A DNA stretch of 41,808 nt from an uncultured Bacteroidales bacterium. GTDB lineage: Bacteria > Bacteroidota > Bacteroidia > Bacteroidales > UBA1715. The position numbers and the translations under genes were made by a program. Positions 36,009 to 41,808 of this stretch are shown here, piece after piece. Under the pieces are notes generated by a model that did no database searches, had not been told where the DNA came from, and was given only the letters and a program-made list of their open reading frames with translations. The stretch's first letter is position 1. Each line of letters begins with the position of its first letter. Where the stretch lies: NCBI GenBank assembly GCA_937892155.1, contig CALAUG010000026.1:1-41808 (forward strand), in the 5' to 3' direction.

Positions 36009-36038
36009 CAAATATAAACATTTTGCACTTATTCTCAA
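36009..36038 (-). promoter_or_regulatory. Promoter of the AAA+ operon
   Basis: Reading leftward: TTG at 36038-36036, 19 bp, TATATTTG at 36016-36009; start expected near 36003, 13 bp before the ATG. It is interleaved with the divergent promoter of the LRR gene. Confidence 0.75.
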
Positions 36039-36052
36039 TATTATTATATTTG
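36021..36052 (+). promoter_or_regulatory. Promoter of the LRR gene
   Basis: TTTTG at 36021-36025, 19 bp, TATATTTG at 36045-36052, an exact consensus reading rightward. Expected start near 36058. Confidence 0.75.
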
Positions 36053-36067
36053 AAACAAATTAAATTT

Positions 36068-36139
36068 ATGAGAGAAAAATTTCTTGTTGAAACAAACACA
36101 TTCTCCTATGATACAAAAAACTCTCCAACTTCCCACTGA
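36068..36139 (+). CDS. Short 23-codon ORF at the start of the LRR transcript
   Basis: The first ATG on the predicted transcript, 10 bp after its start, encodes MREKFLVETNTFSYDTKNSP then TSH and stop. It overlaps the LRR start (36108) in another frame. It may be a leader peptide, or the LRR gene's original start displaced by a frameshift. Confidence 0.3.
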   Translation: MREKFLVETNTFSYDTKNSPTSH

Positions 36140-37064
36140 CTATTCCACTTGGTTTCAGAACAATCAAGATGTAGAACAATTAGTCTTGGTCGGTAAGTTA
36201 CAATTTTCTGAATTGAAAAACTTTGAAACACTACTTTACCACACACACATTTCTACATTGGATATAACCAATTTCTCGATTGAGAATGCGGAAGACCTAG
36301 ATTCATTTTATGAATTATTGAGTACACTATATGATTATAGCTTTGATAAGATGAAATGGTCTCCCTTTCAAAAAATCTATGCTAACAAGTACTACGTAAC
36401 CCATTTCTTAATTGATTCGGACTGGTCAATAATCACCTCCCTTGACAAGAAAGTATTGGTTCATATAGCACATCTTTCTTTTTCAATAAACGAAGGAACT
36501 GAAATTATAGGAAATTTCGCATTTACCAATGAAAATTTTAATAGTATCATATTGCCAAATACTCTAAAAAAAATTGGCATTGGTGTTTTTGCCCATTCTG
36601 ATTTAAAAGAAATAAAAATTCCTGATGAAGTCAACGAAATTGGTGATAGTGCATTCTGTTTTACAAAAATTAAGAATATAACAATACCACCCAAATTGTC
36701 TATCATACCTAGTTATTGTTTTGCTTTTTCCAATCTCACCCACATTCAATGGGGAAACATCAAACGAATAGAAGAAGAAGCTTTTCTATGCTGTACTTTG
36801 GATGATGTTGTTTTACCAGAAGGTGTTGAAGATATTGAATTCAATGCGTTCTGTTCGTTAAGCAAAATCACATTACCATCAACCATTAAAAACATTGACA
36901 AATATTTCTATTACGAATATCAAATAGACAACCCAGCAGATGTCCCTTTCATTGAAGTCCACCCCGACAATCCTTACTTCTATTCTAAAGACGGTACGTT
37001 ATACAAACGAGGTGAAACAGAGCCGTATTTAGGGTATGTTTATAAAAGTGATTCCGAAGATTAA
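36108..37064 (+). CDS. BspA-like leucine-rich repeat protein
   Basis: A 318-aa protein starting at ATG 36108 (MIQKTLQLPTDYSTWF); the longer frame from a TTG at 36084 is less likely. From about residue 120 on it shows LRR_5 repeats of the BspA type, with consensus like LKEIKIPDEVNEIGDSAF and LPNTLKKIGIGVFAHS. There is no signal peptide, membrane helix or sorting domain, so it is predicted to be cytoplasmic, unlike most BspA-like surface proteins. It probably mediates protein binding. It is convergent with the GTDIH gene, with a 4-bp overlap of their ends. Confidence 0.8.
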   Translation: MIQKTLQLPTDYSTWFQNNQDVEQLVLVGKLQFSELKNFETLLYHTHISTLDITNFSIENAEDLDSFYELLSTLYDYSFDKMKWSPFQKIYANKYYVTHFLIDSDWSIITSLDKKVLVHIAHLSFSINEGTEIIGNFAFTNENFNSIILPNTLKKIGIGVFAHSDLKEIKIPDEVNEIGDSAFCFTKIKNITIPPKLSIIPSYCFAFSNLTHIQWGNIKRIEEEAFLCCTLDDVVLPEGVEDIEFNAFCSLSKITLPSTIKNIDKYFYYEYQIDNPADVPFIEVHPDNPYFYSKDGTLYKRGETEPYLGYVYKSDSED

Positions 37065-37603
37065 TTATCAAACCAATATACGGCACGTACTTCGCAATGT
37101 TGTTGCGTTTCGTATAACTTCATATTTTGGTACAAAACATACCAACAGAATTCATTTTCACTGTTTTCCCAGCATTCCATATTTTGAATATCGCACATAC
37201 ATTTTTCCAATTCTTTACTATTTATCCAATTGGCTGTATGATAATCTGGATCATTTACATATACTCCCTGTAGAGACTCATTATTTACATATTGACATTG
37301 TTTTGTCTCTATCCAATGATTTGCATCCAACACACTAATTTTATTGTCAAGCAACATTTCACTTTCTCCAACAACTTCTCTTGCGTATTCTGTAAATACC
37401 TCGCTACTTACATCTACAGGGAATCCCCTATATGGAACAACGTATTGTATTTCAGAATTCAAATATTCCGAATTTCCATACAATCTACGAAATAACGGAT
37501 AATGTCTATACAACAAAAATTCTCCCCCTACAAACAATACTTTCTGCCAATTCTTTTGATTTCGTGTCTTTACTTCTAAATGTAAATGAATATCTGTACC
37601 CAT
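37061..37603 (-). CDS. Hypothetical protein with N-terminal GTDIH motif
   Basis: A 180-aa soluble protein. The opening MGTDIHLHLEVK resembles a family of phage and bacterial hypotheticals that begin MGTDIHxxxE, in which His and Asp may bind a metal. The middle has YRHYPLFRRLYGN and YVVPYRGFPVDVS, the C-terminus is rich in Trp, Tyr and Cys. It follows the radical SAM gene after 78 bp in the same direction and may belong to its transcription unit. No function can be assigned. Confidence 0.6.
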   Translation of the reverse strand: MGTDIHLHLEVKTRNQKNWQKVLFVGGEFLLYRHYPLFRRLYGNSEYLNSEIQYVVPYRGFPVDVSSEVFTEYAREVVGESEMLLDNKISVLDANHWIETKQCQYVNNESLQGVYVNDPDYHTANWINSKELEKCMCDIQNMECWENSENEFCWYVLYQNMKLYETQQHCEVRAVYWFDN

Positions 37604-37681
37604 AGACTTTTTCTCTGTTTAGATTAAAAACAAAACTCGCAACGAATTCAATTCTGTCTTTTCTAACAATCGTTTATTATT

Positions 37682-38428
37682 TTATATCAATTGACAACTC
37701 TTAAAACTAACCAATTTCAAAGCCTTTTCTAATCCGTTATAGTCAAGAGTTTTCAGGTCTTGTTTTCCGCTCGCATAACTGCAAAAATTCACCTTTTTAT
37801 CCCACGACACAGAAACAAATCTTTCTGGTTTCTTGCATTGCAATAAGCATGAAGGACTTTGAAATGCTTCCTTTCCAGAAACTATAACTAAATCTTTGGC
37901 TGAAGGTGTATTTTTGAATCGTTGTGGCACCAGTATGATTTGTTCTGGTGTTAAAATACTTCTCATTTTTTGATACACCACTTTACAATATTGTAGTTTA
38001 TTCTTATTTACCAACAAATTTACTCCTGGTTTTATTTGTGTCTGACCAATCCGTTTCAACAAGTTCAAAACTCGTTCAACTTCCGCACTATCATCTGGTT
38101 GATGAATTGTAACATGAATTTTGTCTGGTTGATGTTTACTCAAAAGTTGCCATATAGCATCTGTTTCCAAGGGCAAACCATTAGTTGTAATCGAAAGATA
38201 CACTTTTGGTTGCAAGGCATCAATTATATCAAAAATTCCTTCGTACTCAAAAGGTTCTCCTCCACCAAGAGATATAGACTTTATGCCATTATTTATACAG
38301 TCATTTGCAAAAGAAATCACCTCTGTTGGTGTCCAAATCGTATTTCCTTGTTTGTTACTATGGTTGTAACAAAACTCACATTGCTTTGAACAGTAATTGC
38401 TTAAATCAATGGAAAGTAACTCTATCAT
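37682..38428 (-). CDS. Radical SAM enzyme with auxiliary Cys cluster
   Basis: A 248-aa enzyme. The CxxxCxxC motif that binds the SAM-cleaving [4Fe-4S] cluster is at Cys13, Cys17, Cys20, preceded by the usual SIDLSNYC, and the SAM-contacting GGGEPF lies at 55-60. The C-terminus carries Cys194, Cys198, Cys216 and Cys245, spaced like a SPASM/twitch-type auxiliary cluster, as seen in peptide-modifying and MoaA-like enzymes. It overlaps the upstream 466-aa gene by ATGA, so the two are translated together. The substrate is unknown; the Cys-rich partner is one candidate. Confidence 0.85.
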   Translation of the reverse strand: MIELLSIDLSNYCSKQCEFCYNHSNKQGNTIWTPTEVISFANDCINNGIKSISLGGGEPFEYEGIFDIIDALQPKVYLSITTNGLPLETDAIWQLLSKHQPDKIHVTIHQPDDSAEVERVLNLLKRIGQTQIKPGVNLLVNKNKLQYCKVVYQKMRSILTPEQIILVPQRFKNTPSAKDLVIVSGKEAFQSPSCLLQCKKPERFVSVSWDKKVNFCSYASGKQDLKTLDYNGLEKALKLVSFKSCQLI

Positions 38429-39825
38429 TTTTCATTTATTTTGTGAGCTTTACCTTCTTCCAAAAGTTTGTTCATTTTTTCTACAGAAATACTTAATTCA
38501 AATATTTCTCCTTGATACGACATTGAAGAATATTCGTCAATTACTGCTTGATATTCGGAAATCTCTGAACTTAAATATATGGGATACGAAATATTATTGA
38601 TTACAACATTGTGATTTTCTATTTTGTGTACCGATTCAAATATTTCTTGAGCATTTGAATCCAAAATAATTACTCTTGGGTTCAGTTTGCTCACAAACAT
38701 ATCAAAATATGGATATGTTTCTTTCCAAACTTCTTCTATGTATGTATTGGGCAACTTTTTTATTTCCTCTGGTGATAGATAATTTTTTATGTTTGGGAAA
38801 AAGGGAAATAACGAAATTCCAATAGATTTATTCTTTATTGCGTCATCTACATTTTCAATATAATTCTTTGGATTTTTTACCGAACATATTGTAGGAGTCA
38901 CCATCTTTGTAAAAGCGTCTGTCGCACAACATCCTTCTCTCGAAAAACAAGTATATGCTGTACACTTATAATTTTTCGGACAATATGGGAAAAAGTCAAA
39001 ACATGGAATATCAACCAAATAATATGTTTCTTTTCGATTTGATGAGGGATACAACGCATATAGTCCACCATTGTATACAATGTTACCATCGTAAGAACGA
39101 CAAGGAACATTTTCTGCAATTTGCAAAAATTCTGCCTCCGCAAAACTACCCTTAATTTGTTGAATTTCACTTCGCAACGATATGGGAACTTGATTAATCT
39201 TTATAGGATATTTTGGAACATTCACTCGTTTTGCTGGGAATTTTGTCCAATATGCTTGGTGATATACATAGTATGGTATATTACCATCAAGTTCCGTATG
39301 AACAACATCTTTTTTTTGTTCATCATATTCGTCTTCAAGCTCGAAATACTTTGTTTTGTAAAAATTTTTCACAATATTGCTTTCAACGAGCATTTTGAGC
39401 GATGAATTATCTACTAAAATACCATCGTTATTAAAGCACCGATAGGCATCAAATACATACCAAAAATCATTTTTGTTAATACAATGAAAATTTTCAATAT
39501 CGTCATGATTGCATATATCAATAAATGCTTTTTCTTGTGTCGGATCAATCTGCACAACCGTTTGGAAAAGCCACAAATCATTGATGCAGGATATTTCTAC
39601 CTTTGAAACCATACCCATAATCTGCGATTCTGTTAATTCAAATGCAATTTGACGTTCTTCTATGGCACCAAACAATATATCTTCTATACAAGCATCCGCC
39701 GTGAGAGTCCACGGAACAGGACCATTTGAATTATAATCTAAAATCCCCACATTTCCCTCTTCATCAACAATGTACCACGAAGTCTCCATTGAATGAGTTG
39801 CGGGATATTCTTTATCAATCTTCAT
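38425..39825 (-). CDS. Cysteine-rich hypothetical protein paired with radical SAM enzyme
   Basis: A 466-aa soluble protein of no recognised family. The N-terminus (HSMETSWYIVDEEGNVGILD, then NGPVPW) resembles an opening found in some immunity-type or SMI1-like proteins. The middle has seven Cys between residues 275 and 314 (CFDFFPYC, KCTAYTCFSREGCC, then C314), which could hold a metal cluster or be modified. Residues 350-410 include YVSKLNPRVIILDSNAQEIF, reminiscent of an alpha/beta sheet. It ends in a charged helix EKMNKLLEEGKAHKINEK. It is the first gene of a unit with the radical SAM enzyme and probably the GTDIH protein. Confidence 0.65.
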   Translation of the reverse strand: MKIDKEYPATHSMETSWYIVDEEGNVGILDYNSNGPVPWTLTADACIEDILFGAIEERQIAFELTESQIMGMVSKVEISCINDLWLFQTVVQIDPTQEKAFIDICNHDDIENFHCINKNDFWYVFDAYRCFNNDGILVDNSSLKMLVESNIVKNFYKTKYFELEDEYDEQKKDVVHTELDGNIPYYVYHQAYWTKFPAKRVNVPKYPIKINQVPISLRSEIQQIKGSFAEAEFLQIAENVPCRSYDGNIVYNGGLYALYPSSNRKETYYLVDIPCFDFFPYCPKNYKCTAYTCFSREGCCATDAFTKMVTPTICSVKNPKNYIENVDDAIKNKSIGISLFPFFPNIKNYLSPEEIKKLPNTYIEEVWKETYPYFDMFVSKLNPRVIILDSNAQEIFESVHKIENHNVVINNISYPIYLSSEISEYQAVIDEYSSMSYQGEIFELSISVEKMNKLLEEGKAHKINEK

Positions 39826-39865
39826 TTCCTAAAAACTAAAAATTTTTCCTTTATTGTCAGCCCTC

Positions 39866-39873
39866 CAAATATA
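39866..39873 (-). promoter_or_regulatory. -7 promoter box for the Cys-rich/radical SAM operon
   Basis: TATATTTG reading leftward, 41 bp before the ATG at 39825; no good TTG box upstream. Confidence 0.45.
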
Positions 39874-39955
39874 CCACATATTTGTTACATATCATAAAAA
39901 ATCTTTTCCTTTATTGCAAGTTGGAAATCAGGTATCAGTGGTCAATTTTCAGTTT

Positions 39956-40074
39956 GATTTCCTTACATGTAAATTGATTACTTAATAATATTCAACTGAC
40001 AACTAAAATGCCATTGGCATTAACAATTGAGAGAAACAATATTATTAAAAAACCACAATTTCCCTACATGTAAA
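39956..40074. repeat. Two ATTTCCYTACATGTAAA motifs
   Basis: The 17-base word occurs at 39957-39973 and 40058-40074, 101 bp apart. It resembles the right half of the 36-nt repeat (ATTTCC then TAYATGT then A-rich), and the second copy continues to AAAAAAC. They may be decayed repeat copies. The rest of the 346-bp gap from 39826 to 40171 holds no gene, only a promoter box, a 13-bp palindrome at 40008-40020 and AT-rich sequence. Confidence 0.35.
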
Positions 40075-40171
40075 AAACGTGAAAAATGGTAAATACTATG
40101 TGTTGAAAAAGGATACCACGTTCGACAGTTCTGGAGGGAAACGAGTGATAGGACTTGGTAAGAAACTTTGA

Positions 40172-40870
40172 TTAACGTTTTTTGTTTTCCCAAGGAATAG
40201 CAAAACCACGTTCACAACCGAACGAAGTTCCTTGTAGTCGATAGCAAAAGCATACAGCCACATCAAACGGCTGATTGAGATCTTTGACAAATTGAACAGT
40301 AAAATCGTAGCAGGAATCAACGAACTGCCACTGGCAACATTCAGTAGGTGTTGTGTTTGTAGTGTCAATATAAATGTCGCTATTCCATTCTCTAGATGAA
40401 TCGTGAATCAGAACATCTGCATCAGAATCTACAATTTTGACCTTTGCACATAAAGGAAATTGTTTTAAGGTTCCAGAATGGTTGACGGTCATTCGACAGT
40501 TTTTTGCGTCAACATCGTAAGCATAGGTTTTAACAGGAGGCAATGATCCGCCACCGCCATACACAGTTACGTTGTGTGAATTAGGTGCAGGATACGAAGT
40601 GTTGACGTGATCGACATATTCAATGGTAAAATCCTCGAAGGCGTTTACAAATTCAACGGTAAAGTCCTCGAAGGCATCAACAAACTGCCAACGTCCTTGT
40701 CGGTCAGCGTAAGCGTTCACTTTCTCAACTTTGAGGTCGGCGTTCACGTTCACCACACGAACCTTGTAATCGGCACGGCTGTTCACCACTCTTACTTTTC
40801 CGTATGGGTAAGACTGTGAGAAACAAACAACGGAACAAAAACAAAATAGAACAAAAACGAAGTTTTTCAT
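40172..40870 (-). CDS. Secreted beta-repeat protein, copy B (DUF6150-like)
   Basis: A 232-aa secreted protein starting at ATG 40868-40870; one codon upstream is GTG. Signal peptide and the first 108 codons are nearly identical to copy A at 33209 (three differences in 324 bp). After the GGGG hinge the C-terminal half differs clearly, although CCQWQFVDSCYDFTVQ and other units keep the same fold pattern. Unlike copy A it is a single gene with its own promoter and a free C-terminus ending in WENKKR. Function unknown. Confidence 0.75.
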   Translation of the reverse strand: MKNFVFVLFCFCSVVCFSQSYPYGKVRVVNSRADYKVRVVNVNADLKVEKVNAYADRQGRWQFVDAFEDFTVEFVNAFEDFTIEYVDHVNTSYPAPNSHNVTVYGGGGSLPPVKTYAYDVDAKNCRMTVNHSGTLKQFPLCAKVKIVDSDADVLIHDSSREWNSDIYIDTTNTTPTECCQWQFVDSCYDFTVQFVKDLNQPFDVAVCFCYRLQGTSFGCERGFAIPWENKKR

Positions 40871-40886
40871 CACCGAAATATTTCGT

Positions 40887-40917
40887 CAAATATAAAAAAC
40901 AAGAAAAACAATGTCAA
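40887..40917 (-). promoter_or_regulatory. Promoter of copy B
   Basis: Reading leftward: TTG at 40917-40915, 20 bp, TATATTTG at 40894-40887. The -33 box lies inside the first codons of the phage-like fragment at 40911. Confidence 0.6.
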
Positions 40918-40991
40918 CAGAACGAGACATAAAAGAAGCAATACAAGCACTTGGTAGCAATGGAAACGGCAAGACGTTTTTCACGTTTTGA
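40911..40991 (+). pseudogene. 5' fragment of a phage baseplate-like gene
   Basis: ATG 40911 opens MSTERDIKEAIQALGSNGNG then KTFFT, and the frame ends at a TGA inside repeat copy 5, seven bases after the repeat starts. The pattern DIKEAIxxLG followed by FFT resembles the start of Bacteroidota phage baseplate-assembly proteins. All but the first 25 codons are missing, cut at the repeat border. The gap 40871-41324 otherwise holds repeat copy 5, one more short ORF and AT-rich sequence. Confidence 0.45.
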
Positions 40992-41020
40992 AGTACAATA
41001 ATTTTCTATATGTTAAAGAC
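40985..41020 (+). repeat. 36-nt dispersed repeat, copy 5
   Basis: Matches the consensus at 32 of 36 positions (changes at 13, 21, 33, 34). It has the GTTTTGAAGT start and ends AAAGAC. It closes the 7.8-kb interval that begins at copy 4. Confidence 0.88.
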
Positions 41021-41050
41021 AATAACTAAAAAGAAAGAAAGAACAATATA

Positions 41051-41167
41051 ATGGCTACAAATGCGATAGAAAACACAACCAATGCAAGTTTTGAAAGAGC
41101 ATCGGCAAGTTTAGGAAACGCAACAACAAACCATATACAAAATAATAAAGAAAAAACTATAATATAA
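41051..41167 (+). CDS. Short ORF, possible 5' fragment of a phage-like gene
   Basis: Thirty-eight codons from ATG, opening MATNAIENTTNASFERASAS with a purine-rich leader (AAAGAAAGAAAGAAC) 10 bp upstream. The first 28 codons have normal base use for the region; the last ten (IQNNKEKTII) coincide with a sudden change to very AT-rich sequence, so the original gene may be cut near 41135. Confidence 0.35.
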   Translation: MATNAIENTTNASFERASASLGNATTNHIQNNKEKTII

Positions 41168-41243
41168 TAAAATATTACTTATAGAAAGATATATATGCTG
41201 AAAAGAATAAAAAATGTAAATATGACATTTAATTTGGACTTAA

Positions 41244-41292
41244 CTTCCTTTGTGAGATAAGTCTAGGTTCATAAAAAAGACCTAGAAGGAAG
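41244..41292. other. Two-part hairpin in the AT-rich edge
   Basis: CTTCCT (41244-41249) can pair with AGGAAG (41287-41292), and TCTAGGT (41262-41268) with ACCTAGA (41280-41286), leaving a one-sided bulge of 12 bases. It lies between two gene ends and may be a terminator or a structured RNA. Confidence 0.3.
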
Positions 41293-41324
41293 AGCAATAA
41301 CATAAAAAATATTATCTTCTGTTT

Positions 41325-41808
41325 TCATTTGATATCCATAAAAACAGCAAGTTCCTTTTTGTCAGATAATTCTAAATTACTTTGTTTAGGCTCTTCTGTA
41401 TCCAAGGAAAGATTTTTGATATCCATAACATCATCATTTATATTTTTAACCTTTCCAACAGGATTGGAATAATAATCTTCTTGGCTTAGCATTGAAGTAT
41501 TTTTTCCTAATAAATTTGTTAACTTTGACTTTCTTTCATCATTTTTTATTTTCATATTTTCATAATGCTGTTGGAAATTTTCTACTTCTGAAAATAAACT
41601 TTCAAAATTTTGTAAAATTTCAGGATTATTTCCATATGCTTTATTACTTGCAGACATTTTCATTGTTTTTTCATTAATATTTGGTTTTATATTTAAATTA
41701 TCACTTAATTCTTGTGTAAATGTATTATTTATATTTTGATTTATATTTTGATTTATATTGTTTGATAGAATTTCATTTTGTTTTTCATTTGTAGCAAGAC
41801 TAAAGAAA
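41325..41808 (-). CDS. Asn/Lys-rich hypothetical protein (3' part, runs off window)
   Basis: The minus-strand frame is open from the right window edge to a stop at 41325, about 160 codons; the start lies outside, although an internal ATG exists at 41661-41663. The protein is rich in Asn, Lys, Ser and Glu, has an NQNI-type repeat near the top and a helical middle (LFSEVENFQQHYENMKIKND). No family is recognised. Its third codon positions are almost all A or T, unlike genes left of 41 kb, which suggests a different origin. Confidence 0.6.
   Translation of the reverse strand, partial: FFSLATNEKQNEILSNNINQNINQNINNTFTQELSDNLNIKPNINEKTMKMSASNKAYGNNPEILQNFESLFSEVENFQQHYENMKIKNDERKSKLTNLLGKNTSMLSQEDYYSNPVGKVKNINDDVMDIKNLSLDTEEPKQSNLELSDKKELAVFMDIK
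41727..41760. repeat. 12-bp tandem repeat
   Basis: ATTTATATTTTG is repeated two full times and once imperfectly, in frame, giving the NQNI-type repeat of the protein encoded here on the minus strand. Confidence 0.6.

Noticed and set aside
35991..36038. N-terminal extension of the AAA+ ATPase from a TTG codon
   Set aside because: The region contains both promoter boxes for the gene, and the ATG at 35990 follows the predicted transcription start.
31519..41020. Integron attC sites and gene cassettes
   Set aside because: The 36-nt unit lacks the usual attC core pair orientation (RYYYAAC at the left, GTTRRRY at the right) and length, and no integron integrase is seen.

Overview
The window is a stretch of Bacteroidota chromosome, most likely from the order Bacteroidales. 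The evidence is an AT-rich genome, repeated TAnnTTTG promoter boxes with an upstream TTG about 19-21 bp away, a type IX secretion plug gene, T9SS C-terminal sorting domains, a SusC-like TonB receptor paired with a DUF4249 lipoprotein, an Na+-translocating NADH:quinone reductase operon, and many lipoproteins. The species cannot be named from sequence alone.

Layout. 1-2.6 kb: the 5' part of a type I restriction R subunit (its 3' end, and presumably hsdM/hsdS, lie outside) and a small ORF. 2.7-6.9 kb: dnaK with a strong terminator, a DEAD-box RNA helicase and a DUF2461 gene. 7.0-9.7 kb: T9SS plug protein, EngB GTPase, DedA membrane protein. 9.7-15.7 kb: the complete nqrABCDEF operon, with a promoter before nqrA and a perfect hairpin terminator after nqrF. 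15.8-18.6 kb: a large secreted sialate/acetyl-xylan-type esterase, then a MerR regulator. 19.0-24.5 kb: a tightly packed five-gene operon (M17 aminopeptidase, tiny lipoprotein, methyltransferase, TonB receptor, DUF4249 lipoprotein). 24.7-31.5 kb: hemicellulose-related genes (PA14-containing GH31 lipoprotein, GH8 exo-oligoxylanase with T9SS tail) around two lipoproteins. The T9SS plug gene and the T9SS-tailed esterase and GH8 enzyme fit one picture: plant polysaccharide breakdown by secreted or surface enzymes.

From 31.5 kb onward the window changes from ordinary chromosome to an accessory patchwork. Five copies of one 36-nt repeat, all in the same orientation, lie at 31519, 32463, 32903, 33156 and 40985. 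The repeat begins GTTTTGAAGT, its consensus ends ATGTTAAGAAC, and its two halves can pair, so it resembles a type II CRISPR repeat. The copies are not regularly spaced: they are 253 to 7,829 bp apart. Several stretches touching them are pieces of genes: the last 18 codons of mnmE, the start of a tape-measure-like phage gene, the tail of the preceding phage gene, and the first 25 codons of another phage-like gene. One interval also holds a promoter-to-terminator unit that could make a small RNA of about 70 nt. No cas gene, integrase or transposase is visible.

The largest interval between repeats (33.2-41.0 kb) carries a three-gene operon (AAA+ ATPase with a TerB-like segment, zinc-ribbon membrane protein, secreted beta-repeat protein), a leucine-rich-repeat protein, and an unfamiliar set made of a radical SAM enzyme, a cysteine-rich 466-aa protein and a small GTDIH protein. 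It ends with a second copy of the secreted beta-repeat gene. The two copies are 99% identical over exactly the first 324 bp and then diverge sharply, a mosaic pattern. The last 700 bp is much more AT-rich and encodes an Asn/Lys-rich protein that runs off the window.
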